Source of the DNA: Lolium rigidum
Taxonomy: Eukaryota; Streptophyta; Magnoliopsida; Poales; Poaceae
Length of the DNA stretch: 64,000 nucleotides
Assembly: GCF_022539505.1 (NCBI RefSeq)
Contig: NC_061510.1
Span: 263,199,687 to 263,263,686, forward strand
Reading direction: 5' to 3'
Shown piece by piece: positions 10,869 to 22,987 of the stretch; the stretch's first letter is position 1, and each line of letters starts with the position of its first letter. A program made the translations under genes and the position numbers. The notes under the pieces were generated by a model that was not told the DNA's origin, did no database searches, and saw nothing but the letters and a program-made list of their open reading frames with translations.

Positions 10869-13800
10869 CTAAGCACCGGCTGGATCAGGACCAGCCGGAG
10901 GAGCATCAGCAGAGCCGGCTGCCGGGTCATCCTCGGGCACGTCGTCCGCCTCCTCGTCCTCAGCCTCCTCCTCCTCGTCGTCAGACGGCGGATTCGGGTC
11001 AGCAATGAACATGGACTTGTCGACGAAGTCGGCAATGGCGCAGGCGCGGGCAAGCCGAGCAGTCTTGTTCTCCAGCGGGAGCTTTTCCTCCACGTCGGCC
11101 CGCCGGTACTCCAACTGGTCGAGGCTAACCTCGTTATACCAGGAGAGCACGAAAGACAGCGCCATATCGGCTCCAGCGCGCGTGGCCGACTCCTTCCAGT
11201 CCAAGAAGCGGTCGGGAGCCCTGTCCAGCCAAGTAATGAGATTGGAGAGATCTTGTGGCAGCGTCTCCGTCGGCCATAGCAGTCGGATCAGCTCCTCCGC
11301 CGCCTTCCGCAGCTCCCAGCCAAGCTTGGTGATTGGCTCCACGCGGGCGGCCATGGACGACAGATAGTCATCCATGGTGAAGCAGTCGGAGCTCTGCTCC
11401 CCAGTGGCTAGCCGGCGCTCCTCCCGCGCCCTGCCAACAGCCGCTAACGCCGCCTCCTGCGCCTCAGGGAAGGCCGCTGCAAAGAAGAAAAGCATGTCAG
11501 AAGCCGTCAAAGCCGAAATAAGCCGAAAAATGCAAATTTTCGAAGTCCTAAAGTAAGCCTGGCGGCAGCCGGCAAGAACCGACTGCCCCCAGCCCGAAGA
11601 TGGAGATTCTGAAGCTCTAAAGTAAGCCTGGCGGCAGCCGGCAAGAACCGACTGCCCCCAGCCCGAAGATGGAGATTTCGAAGTAAAAAAAAAAAAAGCC
11701 TGGCGGCAGCCGGCAAGAACCGACTGCCCCCAGCCCGAAGATGGAGATTCCGAAGCTCTAAAGTAAGCCTGGCGGCAGCCGGCAAGAACCGACTGCCCCC
11801 GCCCGAAGATGGAGATTTCGAAGTAAAAAAGAAAAAAGCCTGGCGGCAGCCGGCAAGAACCGACTGCCCCCAGCCCGAAGATGGAGATATCGAAAAATCA
11901 AGTTTCTGCCGCCGGCTGCCAACCTAAGCCGGCAGCCGACGGCCGAAAGCCGGCAAAGGGGAAGGCGAAAGATAAAAGACTCACCCGCCAAGCCACGGTC
12001 GAGCCCGCTAAGTTCCTCCAACCATCGCTTGGCGGTGGCCGACAGCTCGTTGGACTTGGTGGTCACCTCTTCGCGAAGCGCAAGCCGCTGCCGCTCCACC
12101 TCATCCAGCCGCCTGCTCAGCTCCGCCAGCTTCTCCTCCCGTCCTTCTTGAGGGCGGCAAGCTCCCTGAGATGGTTAGCCTCAAGCTGGCGCAGCCGCTT
12201 CAACTCCCGTCGGCCACCTTCACCTTGGCGGCGCGCGGCCGGTTCGCCTCCTCGCTCGTGACGCATTGGGCGCGGGCAACTCGGAGGTCCGACTCCAGTC
12301 TGTGGGATCCGGGCGGCCTCGGCTGCAAGCCGGCAAAAATGAGCCGTCGGTAAAAAGAAACTCAACGAAAGAGCAAGTCAAAAGAGAGAAGGCCTCACCC
12401 TTGACGGCCTCCGGCTCGCGAGCCAAGCCGGCTCGCTCAATCTTGGCCTTGTGGTAGCTAGTCACCACCTTGTTGTACAAAACGGTGCGTCGCTCCGCAA
12501 CCGCCTGAAAGAAACGATCAGATATCCAGACGAAACCCGGACCGGCTCCAAGCAGCCGGACCATGCCTCGGAGGGCTACCAGGATAATAGCAGAATTGCA
12601 AAAACGAGAAGACACCTATCTTGTCAGCATCCTCCAGCGTTGCTAGCTGGGAAAGGGCCTCGGCGGCCTTGTTCTTAAGGCTGGCCCGAAAGCCGGAGAA
12701 GACCATCTTCATGGGCGCCGCACCAGGCTGTCCCTCCCGGCTGAACACCTCGCAAGAATCCGCCTGGTGCCACGCAGCCTCCATGGTGCCAGCCGAGCCA
12801 AGGCTGGAGTCAGAGGCAGACGGCACGTGCAACGGCCGGCCCCCCTTGGCCACATGAAGGCCCTCGGTTGGGCCCGACGGGCCCTTCGTCCTCACCAGCG
12901 CCCGGGAGTCGGCGTCCTTCGAGCGCGCTGGCTCCTCCCTCGCCGGCTCCTTCCCGGTCGGCTCCCTCCTCGTCGGCTCCGAAGCCGGAGGCGGCGCGGT
13001 TGAAGTAGTCGGCCCGATGGGAGCCGTCGCCTCCGGCGCTTGAGGCGCTCCCTCCAGGGTGCTCTCCAGCACCACGACGTTGGGCGCGGGCCCGCCGACT
13101 CCGGTCGAAGGCGGCGCAGCCCCACCAGCTCCAGCTCCGGCCGCAGGTGGCATGCCCCTGCCTGCTCCGGCCGCCTGCTCCACGAACGGGGCGCGGCGCG
13201 GGAACATATCGTCTATGGTCGGCCGGCGCACCGACTGACCCTGGTCTCCGCCGCCAGGCGCCGCAGAAGGCGCGGCTGAAGAAGACGCCCCCGCAGAAGG
13301 CGGCGTGGCCGCAGGCGGCACGTTGGCAGCCGGCGGCGTGCGCGCGCGTGCCGAAGGTTGCGGGGTCGGCTCCCTCCTCTGCCGCGGAAGCGGCGACGTG
13401 ACGGGAGGAGCTTGCCTAGAGCCGCCTCCCTGGGTGAACTTAATGGGAGCCCTAGTCGAACAGGCAAGAAAAGATAAGTACAAAAAGGAATGAAAGAAAA
13501 GGAATCAAACAACAGAGGAAAAAGAACTCACCCGGCTTTCTCCGGGATCTTCTTGGGCGCCAGCCGGCGCTGCTTCTTGGCCCTCGCCTCCGAGGCGGCC
13601 GTAGACCCGCCGCCGGCCCGCTTCTTCCCCTTCGGCTTGGAAGTCGCCGTGCCCGCAGGCGGCACCGCGCGCAGAGGCACCGCTGGGATGGGCCCCGTGC
13701 CGGATTCAGCCGGCTCCGCCTGCGGCTGCTCCTGCTCCTGCTCCTGCTCATGCTCAGGCGAGGGCGGCGGGTTATGCTCCCCCTGGCCGCCCTGATCCTG

Positions 13801-14868
13801 CACCTCCGGCAGATCGTCGTCGCCGGCTTGGTCGCCGGCTGGGTCAGCCGGGTCGACGTGATCCGGCGTCCAGACCTTCGTCGCCAAGTCGCCATCCTCG
13901 ATGCCTTGGCGGGTGAAAAGCTGAAACAACAAGATAAATATCAAGTCGGCCACGCAGCCGCAAGCCGGAAGACGGCAAAAACGTTAAACTTACCAGTTCA
14001 GGCGGCTGCTCCCGGTCGTAGGGCGGCAGCCCCCAATCCCAGTTGTCCGGCATGTTGGCCTTGGTGATGTTGTTCACCCGGCGAGCCACCTGAGACTTGG
14101 AGAGCTCCGCCTTCGACGTCCGGGTCGGGTCGAGCCGGCCGGACATGTGGCCAATCTTGTGGACGCGCCACTGGAGCGGTATGACCCGGCGCGAGACGTA
14201 GGTGCAGAGGAGGTCCTCGGCACTCAGCCGGCCCCCCGTGACGCACTCACCCAGGAAGTCCCACAGGAGGTTCACCTCCGCGTCCGGGTCCGAGGACTTG
14301 GCGTTGCAGCCCCAGTTGATCCGGCCGGCGGCGGAGCCGGGTTGTATTCCGGCAGGTTGAGCCGGTCGAAGGCCGGGCTCTCGTTCCTCACATAGAAGAA
14401 AGACATTTGCCAATTCTTCACAGAATCGACGGTCGGAATCCGCGGGAAGGACGTACCCGTGCGAGGATAGATGGAGGCGGCGCCGCAGGTCCTCGGAACG
14501 GCCTTCGGTCGTCGCGCCTTGATGTAAAGAGCCGGCTCCAAAACTCCACGTCCGGCCACAAGCCGGCGTAGCCTTCCATGAAGACCACGTAGCAGGCTGA
14601 GGAGGATCATGGCGTTGGCCGGCAGGTGGTGCGGCTGCAGGCCGAAGTGGTCGAGGAACCGGCGGAAGAAGTTGGAAGCCGGCAGGCCCAATCCGCGGTC
14701 GAGGTGCGCGCCGAAGACCACGCGTTCGCCGGGCTCCGGCCGAGGCTCCATCTCCGCGCCCGGCGCCCTCGTAGTCACCCCCGCCGGGATGCGGCGGAGG
14801 CGCACGAGCCGAGCAATGTCGTCCTCCCGCATGTAGGAACCCTTCCAGGAGCCGCTCGGCTGGGCCAT
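10869..14868 (-). pseudogene. Antisense intron-containing gene (Transposase_28 type)
   Basis: The minus-strand frame opens at 14868 (MAQPSGSWKGSYMREDDIAR) and shows the family pattern of plant 'putative gypsy type transposase' proteins: RLVRLRRIPAGV, VVFGAHLDRGLGLPASNFFR, FGLQPHHLPANA and DLLCTYVSRRVIPLQWR. Exons: 14868-13994 (one frameshift near 14340), 13920-13532 (E/Q-rich, basic), 13451-12616 (Pro/Ala-rich), then less exactly 12504-12400 and about 12325-11990 (coiled-coil, LKRLRQLEANHLRELAALKK), and 11480-10869 with an acidic tail. The first introns have clean GTAAGT/CAG and GTGAGT/TAG ends in consistent phase; later junctions are uncertain. Function is unknown; such antisense genes recur in Tat elements. 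The frameshift suggests this copy is dead. Confidence 0.7.
11555..11895 (+). repeat. Five-copy tandem repeat with two-unit periodicity
   Basis: AAGCCTGGCGGCAGCCGGCA starts units at 11555, 11624, 11696, 11765 and 11836 (spacing 69-72 bp). Units alternate at their ends: one type finishes in GAAGCTCTAAAGT, the other in TTTCGAAGTAAAAAA, so the higher-order period is about 141 bp. The array sits inside an intron of the antisense gene. Confidence 0.9.
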
Positions 14869-15668
14869 CGAGGACGAAGAAGAAGAGGAGGTCCGAGGAG
14901 AGGCGGAAGGGCGAAGAAGAGCCGCTCCTCGCCGGAGGAGATCGCGGTGGAGGAGAGCGCGCCGTCGACGCGCGTGGCCCCGTGGCGCCGGATTGACGGG
15001 CTTGCGGCGGCGGCACGGCGGAGGATCGTCGGGGCAACCGCTCGCCGAGGTTCGCCAGGGGAACGGCGCCGGGGCAGCGAAGTGCTCGAGCGCGAGAAGG
15101 AGCGACAACGGGAGCGCGAGGAGGAAGAAAGGGGCAAGTGCCGCCTCGATACCGCCCCCCGCGGCATTTATAGCCGACCGCGGCGGGCGGTTGGCCTCCA
15201 GGTGGCCGACGTGGGCCACGTCTCCGGATTTACTGCGCCGTAACTCCTCCCACGACCGCTGCCGTTACCGAAACGCGCACACCACGTCGCCCACAACCGC
15301 ACCGGATCCGGAGGAGACATTGACGTGACCGGACGAACCGGCGACGAGCCACGACGTCGGACCGGTCAAGTCGGGTGCAGGACCCGAGGCGGCGGAGACT
15401 CCGGCGCGCAGCGAGCCGGAGCCGGACAAGAAGTTCAACTCGGACCAAAAGTCATCAGCAAGGCGGAGACGCCGTCAAAACTTGCGAGACAGCAAAAGCT
15501 GCACAAGTATAAAAAGCAGCCGGCTAGAAGCAGCCGGCGAGAGCGAGCCGGATGAGGGCGCAGCCGGTTGAAGGGAAATTCTCGGTCGGCCCCTCCAAGT
15601 GCCGCCAAGTATATTCAGGAAGCCGGGAAAACCTGCCTAGGTCCTTCTAAACGCAGGACCTTGCCGGC
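14869..15668. other. Promoter-side region of antisense gene and 3' UTR
   Basis: GC-rich sequence without a convincing gene. On the minus strand it lies upstream of the antisense gene; TATAAATGCCGCGG on that strand near 15170 (plus strand GGCATTTATAGCC) could be its TATA box, roughly 300 bp before the ATG at 14868. On the plus strand it is the 3' untranslated part of the retrotransposon. Confidence 0.5.
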
Positions 15669-15680
15669 TTCGGGGGCTAA
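15669..15680 (+). other. Polypurine tract of nested element
   Basis: TTCGGGGGCTAA lies directly before the TGTCGGGG start of the 3' LTR. The G-rich run is in the position where plus-strand DNA synthesis is primed. Confidence 0.65.
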
Positions 15681-16570
15681 TGTCGGGGGGAAGACCCCGG
15701 GTAGGGCAATGGACGCGGAGCGAGCCGGCTGGCCACGCGGCCGGCTCGCGGCAAAGGCCGGCCGAGGAGCAGCCGGGCGGCGCCGTGGCCGGCTGGTCCG
15801 AGGCCGGCCGGCTCTAGGTCCTAGTCGGCCTGGCTACGGCCGCCAATGCTGTAGGCTGGGCCGGCTTCTACAAGCCATATCCGGCCGGGGGTCCGTACCT
15901 CGGACCGACTCGAGGCTGGCGAGTCTTGCCTTGGAAGGAACCGGGTTGGTGATCCGGGTTCCCAAAGTCCACGCCGACTTCATCTTCCGTAAAGCGCGGG
16001 GCACTCGTGGAGCAACGGTGCCACGCGCCGGACATGCCATCATGGCTAACGACGATCCGTACGGCTACGGTGGTCGACGGCGACGGGGACACCTCCTCTC
16101 CATACCGCCGACCTGGGCAGCCGGATGGGACAGGCCACTACGCCTCAACGGCTCTCGACGTCATCGCCTTGGGAAGGAGCGGAAGCCGGAGCCGGCCAAG
16201 CCGGCCGATAGACTATAGGGTCTTATATGTAAAGTGCCGGTGCCTATATAAGCCGCACTACCCCCTCTCGTGCGGGGATCGATCATTCTCACTTCATTCC
16301 ACCCTTAGCGCCGCCTCGTGAGAGAGACCATCGTCTCCCTTAGCCTCCCGGGAGCAGCCGGACACAGCTCTAGGAGCATCATTGTACTTGTGTGATATCT
16401 TATACACTCTAGCGAGGAGTAGAGGTTTTACCTCCATCGGAGGGCCTCGAACCTGGGTACGTCGCCGTGTCGCTCGTGCCCATACCCGCTTCCGGATACC
16501 GCCGTGAGATCTCTCAGGGACCACCTTCGATTATCCACCCTATGGCATATGCCGTGACGATACCACGACA
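15681..16570 (+). repeat. 3' LTR of nested element
   Basis: It begins TGTCGGGGGGAAGACCCC, ends TACCACGACA at 16570, and pairs with 2887-3772. It is followed immediately by the AACAA duplication and then the resumed AT-rich gag of the outer element. TATA box at 16245-16251. Confidence 0.95.
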
Positions 16571-16575
16571 AACAA
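16571..16575 (+). repeat. Target-site duplication, right (AACAA)
   Basis: Exact copy of 2882-2886. Confidence 0.95.
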
Positions 16576-17580
16576 CTATATGCCATATCCTTCTAATAGT
16601 GGTAATTCTTATGGTAGATCTGTTTTGCCTAATGAGGAAAAGATTCTATAAATTGAAAGAGCTACTAAGAGCTTTATGCAATCACAATATGAGAAAAATC
16701 AATTGTTTACTAAAACTATGAATGAACAATCTTCCTTGTTGAAAAATATAGGGAATCAACTTGAAAATTTGAATATGGAAATTTCTGGTTTGCAAACTAA
16801 GCTTTCAAATGCTGAAAACCGAATTTCATACATGTCTGAGTCACAAGCTTCTTTAATTAATAAAATGGCTGCTAAACCTGAGGATAATGATAACAAAATT
16901 CTTACGACAGCAAATGCTATACAAGTTCGAATTAATAACAATATTAGAATGATGGCTGAATTGCGTGCTAGGTGGGAAAGAGAAGAAAAACTTGCTAAGG
17001 AGAATAATATAGCTAAAGTTTGGACTATAACCACCACTAGTAATGTTAATGCTTCACATGTTGCTAAACCTCCTACTATCAATGGTAAAATAATTGGTGT
17101 CGGCAATGTTTCTACTTCTAATACAAAGCATGTAAAACTGCCTGAAACTGCTGAAACTGTTTGTGATAAAAGTGCTGAAATTTTGGTGCAAGTATTTCTG
17201 TTATGCCTGAGAAACTCTATGATATGCTTGACTTGCCACCATTGAAATATTATTATTTGGATGTTAATCTTGCTGATAATTCTATAAAGAAACTTTTGGG
17301 GAGGATTGATAATGTTCACATTACGGTTAACAATAACCTTGTTCCCGTTGATTTTGTTGTCTTGGATATTGAATGCAATGCATCTTGTCCTATTATTTTG
17401 GGAAGACCCTTTCTTCGAACTGTTGGTGCTATTATTGATATGAAAGAAGCAAATATAAAGTATCAATTCCCTCTTAAGAAAGGTATGGAACACTTCCCTA
17501 GAAAGAGAATGAAGTTACCTTTTGATTCTATTATTAGAAAAAATTATGATGTTGATGCTTCTTCTCTTGATGTTACTTGA
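16576..17580 (+). pseudogene. Outer-element gag 3' part and protease-like domain
   Basis: Gag resumes with YMPYPSNSGNSYGRSVLPNE, then a stop, and a coiled-coil-like stretch (SLLKNIGNQLENLNMEISGL, LSNAENRISYMSESQ). The later part resembles a retroviral-type protease: ISVMPEKLYDMLDLPPLK, VPVDFVVLDIECNASCPIIL and GRPFLRTVGAIIDM. The expected active-site Asp before GAS is missing because of a frameshift near 17185-17195. The frame ends at 17580 (SLDVT, stop). No RT follows. Confidence 0.8.
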
Positions 17581-20209
17581 TTTACACTTTCTGCGCCTAG
17601 CTGAAAGGCGTTAAAGAAAAGCGCTTGTGGGAGACAACCCATTATTTTATTTCTGCAATTTTTGTTTTATATTTGAGTCAAGGTACTGGTTACTACTGTA
17701 GCAATACCTTTGTATCTTTATTTTATTGCATTGTTGTGCCAAGTAAAGTCTTTGATAGTAAGATTGATACTAGATTTGGATTTCTGCGCAGAAACAAATT
17801 TCTAACTGTCACGAATTTGAGTAGATCTCTCTGTAGGAAACTCTAAAAAATCTGCAAAAATTCATGAGTAATCCTCGGATATGTACGCAACTTTCATTCG
17901 ATTTGAGCTTCTTCATCTGAGCATGTTAAGTGCCTCAAAAAAAATCGTCTTTACGGACTGTTCTGTTTTGACAGATTCTGCCTTTTTATTTCGCATTGCC
18001 TCTTTTGCTGTGTTGAATGGATTTCTTTGTTCATTAACTTTCAGTAGCCTTGGGTAATGTCCGGAAGTGTTGGGAATGATTGTGTCCTCTCTGAACATGT
18101 GAATTTTTGATTATGCACTAACCCTCTAATGAGATTGTTTTGAGTTTGGTGTGGAGGAAGTTTTCAAGGGTCAAGAGAGGGGATGATACAATATGATCAA
18201 GAAGAGTGAATAGTCTAAGCTTGGGGATGCCCCGTAGTTCATCCCTGCATATTTCAAGAAGACTCAAGCATCTAAGCTTGGGGATGCCCAAGGCATCCCC
18301 TTCTTCATCAACAACTTATCAGGTCACCTCTAGTGAAACTATATTTTTATTCCGTCACATCTTATGTGCTTTACTTGGAGCGTCTGTATGTTTTTTTTTT
18401 GTTTTTGTTTGAATAAACTCGGATCCTAGCATTCCTTGTGTGGGATAAAGACACGCTCCGCTTTTTCATATTGAACACTGGTGTTCTTAGCTTTACTTTT
18501 AGTGTTCATGTCGAAGGTTGAAAACCGCTTCGTTATTTGCTATTTGGTTGGAAACAGAAAATGCTTCATGTGGTAATTGGTATATTGTCTTGAATAATTT
18601 GATACTTGGCAATTGTTTTGAGTTCTCAAGTAGATCATGTTTAAGCTCTTGCATCATGTAGTTTAAACCTATTAATGAAGAACTACCATAGAGCTTGTTG
18701 AAATTTGGTTTGCATGATTGGTCTCTCTAAAGTCTAGATATTTTCCTGTAAAAGTGTTTGAACAACAAGGAAGACAGTGTAGAGTCTTATAATGCTTGCA
18801 ATATGTTCTTATGTAAGTTTTGCTGTATCGGTTCATACTTGTGTTTGCTTCAAACAACCTTGCTAGCCAAAGCCTTGTACTGAGAGGGAATGCTTCTCGT
18901 GCATCCAAAACCTCGAGCCAAAACCCATGCCATTTGTGTCCACCATATCTACCTACTATGTGGTATTTTTCTGCCATTCCAAAGTAAATTGCTTGCGTGC
19001 TACCTTTAAAATTTCATTCCTTGTCTTTGCAATACATAGCTCATGGGAAAGTAGCCTAAAAACTATTGTGGTGACGAATATGTCGCTTATGTATCTTATT
19101 TCTTATAAGTTGCCTGTTGAGCGGTAACCATGTTTCTGGGGACGCCATCAACTGTTACACGTTTGTTGAATATCATGTGAGTTGCTATGCATGTTCGTCT
19201 TGTCTGAAGTAAGGGAGATTTATCATGATTAAATGGTTTGAGTATGCATATTGTTAGAGAAGAACATTGGGCCGCCAACCAAAGCCATGTATCATGGTGG
19301 AAGTTTCGAGCTTGGACATTAATCCTCAATCTCTTATGAGTATATTATCTGTTGTTGAATGCTTAAGCATTAAAGAGGAGTCCATTATCTGTTTTCTATG
19401 TTGTCCCGGTATGGATGTCCTTAAGTTGAGATCTATCAAAATTGAGAAATCAAATGCAATCTATCTCCTTGGACCTTTGTACAGGTGACATAGAGGTACC
19501 CCTTTGTGACACTTGGTTGAAACATATGTAATGCAATGATAATCCATGGAAATCCAAGCTAACTAGGACAAGGTGCGAGCACTATTGGTATTCGATGCAT
19601 GAGGCTTGCAACTTATAGGAGGTTTTATGCATAACACATATGAATTATTACTACCGTTGACAAAATTGTTTCCATGTTTTCAAAATAAAAAGCTCTAGCA
19701 CATGAGTAATCCCTGCTTCCCTCTGCGAAGGGCCTTTCTTTTACTTTATGTTGAGTCAGTTTACCTATTTCTTTCTATCTTAGAAGCAAACACTTGTGTC
19801 AACTGTGTGCATTGATTCTTACATACTTGCTTATTTGCATTCATCATATTACTTTGTGTTGACAATTATCCATGAGATATACATGTTGAAAGTTGAAAGC
19901 AAGCTGCTGAAACTTAAATCTTCCTTTGTGTTGCTTCAAAACCTTCTATTAAGAATCTATTGCTTTATGAGTTAACTCTTATGCAAGACTTATTGATGCT
20001 TGTCTTGAAAGTACTATTCATGAAAAGTCTTTGCTATATGATTAAGTTGTTTAGTCATTATCTTTACCATTGCTCAGAATCACTTCATTCATCACATATG
20101 CTTTACAATAGTATTGATCAAGATTATGATAGTAGCATGTCACTTCAGAAATTATCCTTGTTATCGTTTACCTACTCGAGGGCGAGTAGGAACTAAGCTT
20201 AGGGATGCT
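17581..20209. other. Outer-element non-coding 3' internal region
   Basis: About 2.6 kb of AT-rich sequence without a coherent coding frame. It contains the phrase AAGCTTGGGGATGCCC twice (near 18218 and 18273) and a variant, AAGCTTAGGGATGCTTGATA, at the junction with the 3' LTR (20196-20215), which may act as the polypurine tract. The rest is unassigned. Confidence 0.7.
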
Positions 20210-21808
20210 TGATACGTCTCAAACGTATCTATAATTTCTTATGTTCCATGCTAGTTATATGACAATACTCACATGTTTTATATACACTTTACATCATTTT
20301 GATGCATTTTCCGGCACTAACCTATTAACAAGATGCCGAAGCGCCGGTTCTGTTTTCTGCTGTTTTTGGTTTCAGAAATCCTACACAGGAAATATTCTCG
20401 GAATTGGACGAAACAAAAGCCCACGGTCTTATTTTCCACGGAGCCTTCCAGAAGTCCGAAGAGGAGACGAAGAGGGGCGACAAGGCGGCCACACCCTAGG
20501 GGGGCGCGGCCCCACCTCTGGGCGCGCCGCCCTATGGGGTGGGCCCCTCGAGCGTCCCCCGACTCTGCCCCTTCGCCTATATAATCTCTCCATCGCGAAA
20601 ACCCTATTACCGAGAGCCACGATACGAGGAAAGTTCCAAAGACACCGCCGCTGCCAATCCCATCTCGGGGGATTCAGGAGATCGCCTCCGGCACCCTGCC
20701 GGAGAGGGGAATCATCACCGGAGGGCTCTACATCATCATGCCCGCCTCCGGATTGATGCGTGAGTAGTTCATCCTTGGACTATGGGTCCATAGCAGTAGC
20801 TAGATGGTTGTCTTCTCCTCTTGTGCTATCATGTTTAGATCTTGTGAGATGCCTATCATGATCAAGATCGTCTATTTGTAATGCTACATGTTGTGTTTGT
20901 TGGGATCCGATGAATATGGAATACTATGTCAAGTTGATTAATTGATCTATCATATATGTGTTGTTTATGATCTTGCATGCTCTCCGTTGCTAGTACAGGC
21001 TCTGGCCAAGTTGATACTTGTGACTCCAAGAGGGAGTATTTATGCTCGATAGTGGGTTCATGCCTCCATTGAATCTAGGACAAGTGACGAAAGTTCTAAG
21101 GTTGTGGATGTGCTGTTGCCACTATGGATAAAACATCAATGCTTTGTCTAAGGATATTTGTGTTGATTACATTACGCACGGTACTTAATGCAATTGTACT
21201 GTTGTTTGCAACTTAATACTTGGAAGGGGTGCGGATGCTAACCCGAAGGTGGACTTTTAGGCATAGATGCATGCTGGATAGCGGTCTATGTTATTTGTCG
21301 TAATGCCCTAAGTAAAACTCATAGTAGTCATCATGATATGTATGTGCATTGTTATGCCCTCTCTATTTATCAATCGCCCAACTGTAATTTGTTCACCCAA
21401 CATGGTATTAATCTTATTGGAGAGACACCACTAGTGAACTGTGGACCCCGGTCCATTCTTTTACATCTGAAATACAATCTACTGCAATCTCTGTTCTCTG
21501 TTGTTCTTTGCAAACAAACATCATTCTCCACACCATATGTTTAATCCTTTGTTTACAGCAAGCCGGTGAGATTGACAACCTCACTGTTAAGTTGGGGCAA
21601 AGTATTGTGATTGTGTTGTGCAGGTTCCACGTTGGTGCTGGAATCCCTGGTGTTGCGCCGCACTACACTCCTTCACCAACAACCTTCACGTGGCCTTCAT
21701 CTCCTATTGGTTCGATAACCTTGGTTTCTTACTGAGGGAAACTTGCTGCTGTACGCATCACACCTTCCTCTTGGGGTTCCCAACGGACGTGTGCTTCACG
21801 CGTCATCA
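20210..21808 (+). repeat. 3' LTR of outer element
   Basis: Complete LTR of 1599 bp from TGATACGTCTCAAACG to ACGCGTCATCA, with TATA box at 20578-20584. It is followed by GCCCTCAAAG, which belongs to unrelated DNA-transposon sequence. The matching left flank is lost, so the insertion cannot be confirmed by target duplication. Confidence 0.92.
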
Positions 21809-22987
21809 GCCCTCAAAGTCGTCGACGCACACTGGTGTTGGCTACATGGGCTGGGTGGAGAACAGCCGTGCCCCATCGATGTCCTCTGCATCATGCGTTG
21901 GTGCCCACATCATGCGGGCCTGTCCCGACCCCGACGTCACCAATGAAACCGCCGCCGAAGATCATGGCCTCGATGTCTTTATCATTCCGGTTCTTCCAAT
22001 AGGCCTACGAATGATTGGATGTCAGACGCATGATACACGACAGTCGCACACATTGAGAGAGCCCACGTACCGGGTCGTCCATCGTCGGGGCAGTCGGTGG
22101 CATTTCGTCAAACAGGATGCTGGGCACCGGCATGCTCTCCTCCGGCAGTTGGCGCGTCTTGTGTGTTGCGCCCGGGCACGAGACACCGCTTCTAGGCGTC
22201 TGGTTGAGTTCGGGAACCGGTGCCTCGTTGAACTGCACTAGCGCCACGCCGGAGGCGAACCGCGACACCGGGTGGACCTGCAAGGGAGCGGGAGTTCCAG
22301 GACGCAGATGGGAACTTACCGAGCTCACCGATGAGGCTGGAGGAGCGACGCCGGTGATCCCCTCTCGCTTGAAGAGCATGTAGGCCTCCGCTAAGCTCGG
22401 ATGGAGGCCTACTTGCGCGACGCAGTCTTTCATCTGCATCTGCCATGCCTACTGGCTGGCGTCCAGGGCGACAGCCGTTGCATTCCTCTCCTTCAAGCTC
22501 TTGCGTCGGCCGCGACGCTTCACGGCCTCGACGCCTTTCTCCTCTTTGGACAACACCTTCTTTGCCGCCTTCGGCTTAGCGTCCCGGCCGCTGGTGCCGA
22601 CCCGCTTGGCTTCCGCCGGAGCTGCAGCCTCCCATTCTGGCTATGGTCGTGACTATGGGGGAGTGTGGGGCGGCGGCGGGTGCGAGGGTTACCTCGGAAT
22701 CCATGGTGGTGGCTGCGGTGGTGAGGACATCCATCGCTTCTGGACTGCTCGCGCCGGTCTACTTTGATTTTTCGCGCGGTGAATGGCCACTGGCGGGAAT
22801 GTTATCGGCCTCCCTGCCACTGACGCGCGGGTCCTACATCATTTTCGGCGCATATTTGGGCCAGGTTTGCGTCGCCGCGGATGGCCCGGTCACTTTGCGT
22901 TTCCCTACTGGAGCAGAACCCAGACGCATTTTCGGTCACGGCGGACGCAAACAGTCGCTCAACGTCCGTTTCCGTCGCCCCGCTGTA
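21809..22987 (-). pseudogene. Remnant of a DNA-transposon ORF, possibly Harbinger ORF1
   Basis: Coding-like sequence on the minus strand begins at ATG 22734 (MDVLTTAATTMDSE). In shifted frames follow AKPKAAKKVLSKEEKGVEAV, KRRGRRKSLKERN, VGLHPSLAEAYMLFKREGIT, PVPSILFDEMPPTAPTMDDP and YWKNRNDKDIEAMIFGGG, truncated at the 3' LTR boundary 21808. Basic residues, a Ser/Pro-rich middle and the position next to TIR-like sequence fit the Myb/SANT-type accessory protein of PIF/Harbinger elements in grasses; this is recognition by memory and tentative. It has several frameshifts. Confidence 0.4.

Larger units (their letters stand above)
2887..16570 (+). mobile_element. Nested Ty3/gypsy retrotransposon, Tat-like
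   Basis: The element is 13,684 bp with LTRs 2887-3772 and 15681-16570, PBS at 3773, a polypurine tract before 15681 and a perfect AACAA target duplication. The internal order is gag, protease, RT, RNase H, a second RNase H, integrase, and then about 5 kb containing an antisense, intron-bearing gene. RT before integrase defines gypsy. The second RNase H and the antisense gene point to the Tat/Retand lineage. The GC-rich, CCGGC-rich sequence contrasts sharply with the AT-rich host element. Frameshifts in gag, pol and int make this copy non-functional. Confidence 0.93.
175..21808 (+). mobile_element. Outer gypsy-type LTR retrotransposon, non-autonomous, interrupted
   Basis: The two LTRs (175-1721 and 20210-21808) flank a primer-binding region (TGGCGCCGTTGCCGGGGA), a gag gene and a short protease-like region. 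Nothing resembling reverse transcriptase, RNase H or integrase is left once the nested element 2887-16570 is taken out. The host element is then about 7.9 kb, and such elements rely on proteins supplied in trans. The LTR start (TGATACGTCTC), the PBS and the long AT-rich 3' internal region are typical of abundant Triticeae families of the Sabrina/WHAM kind; I do not commit to a family. The left target duplication is lost because the first 33 bp of the 5' LTR are missing. Confidence 0.85.
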
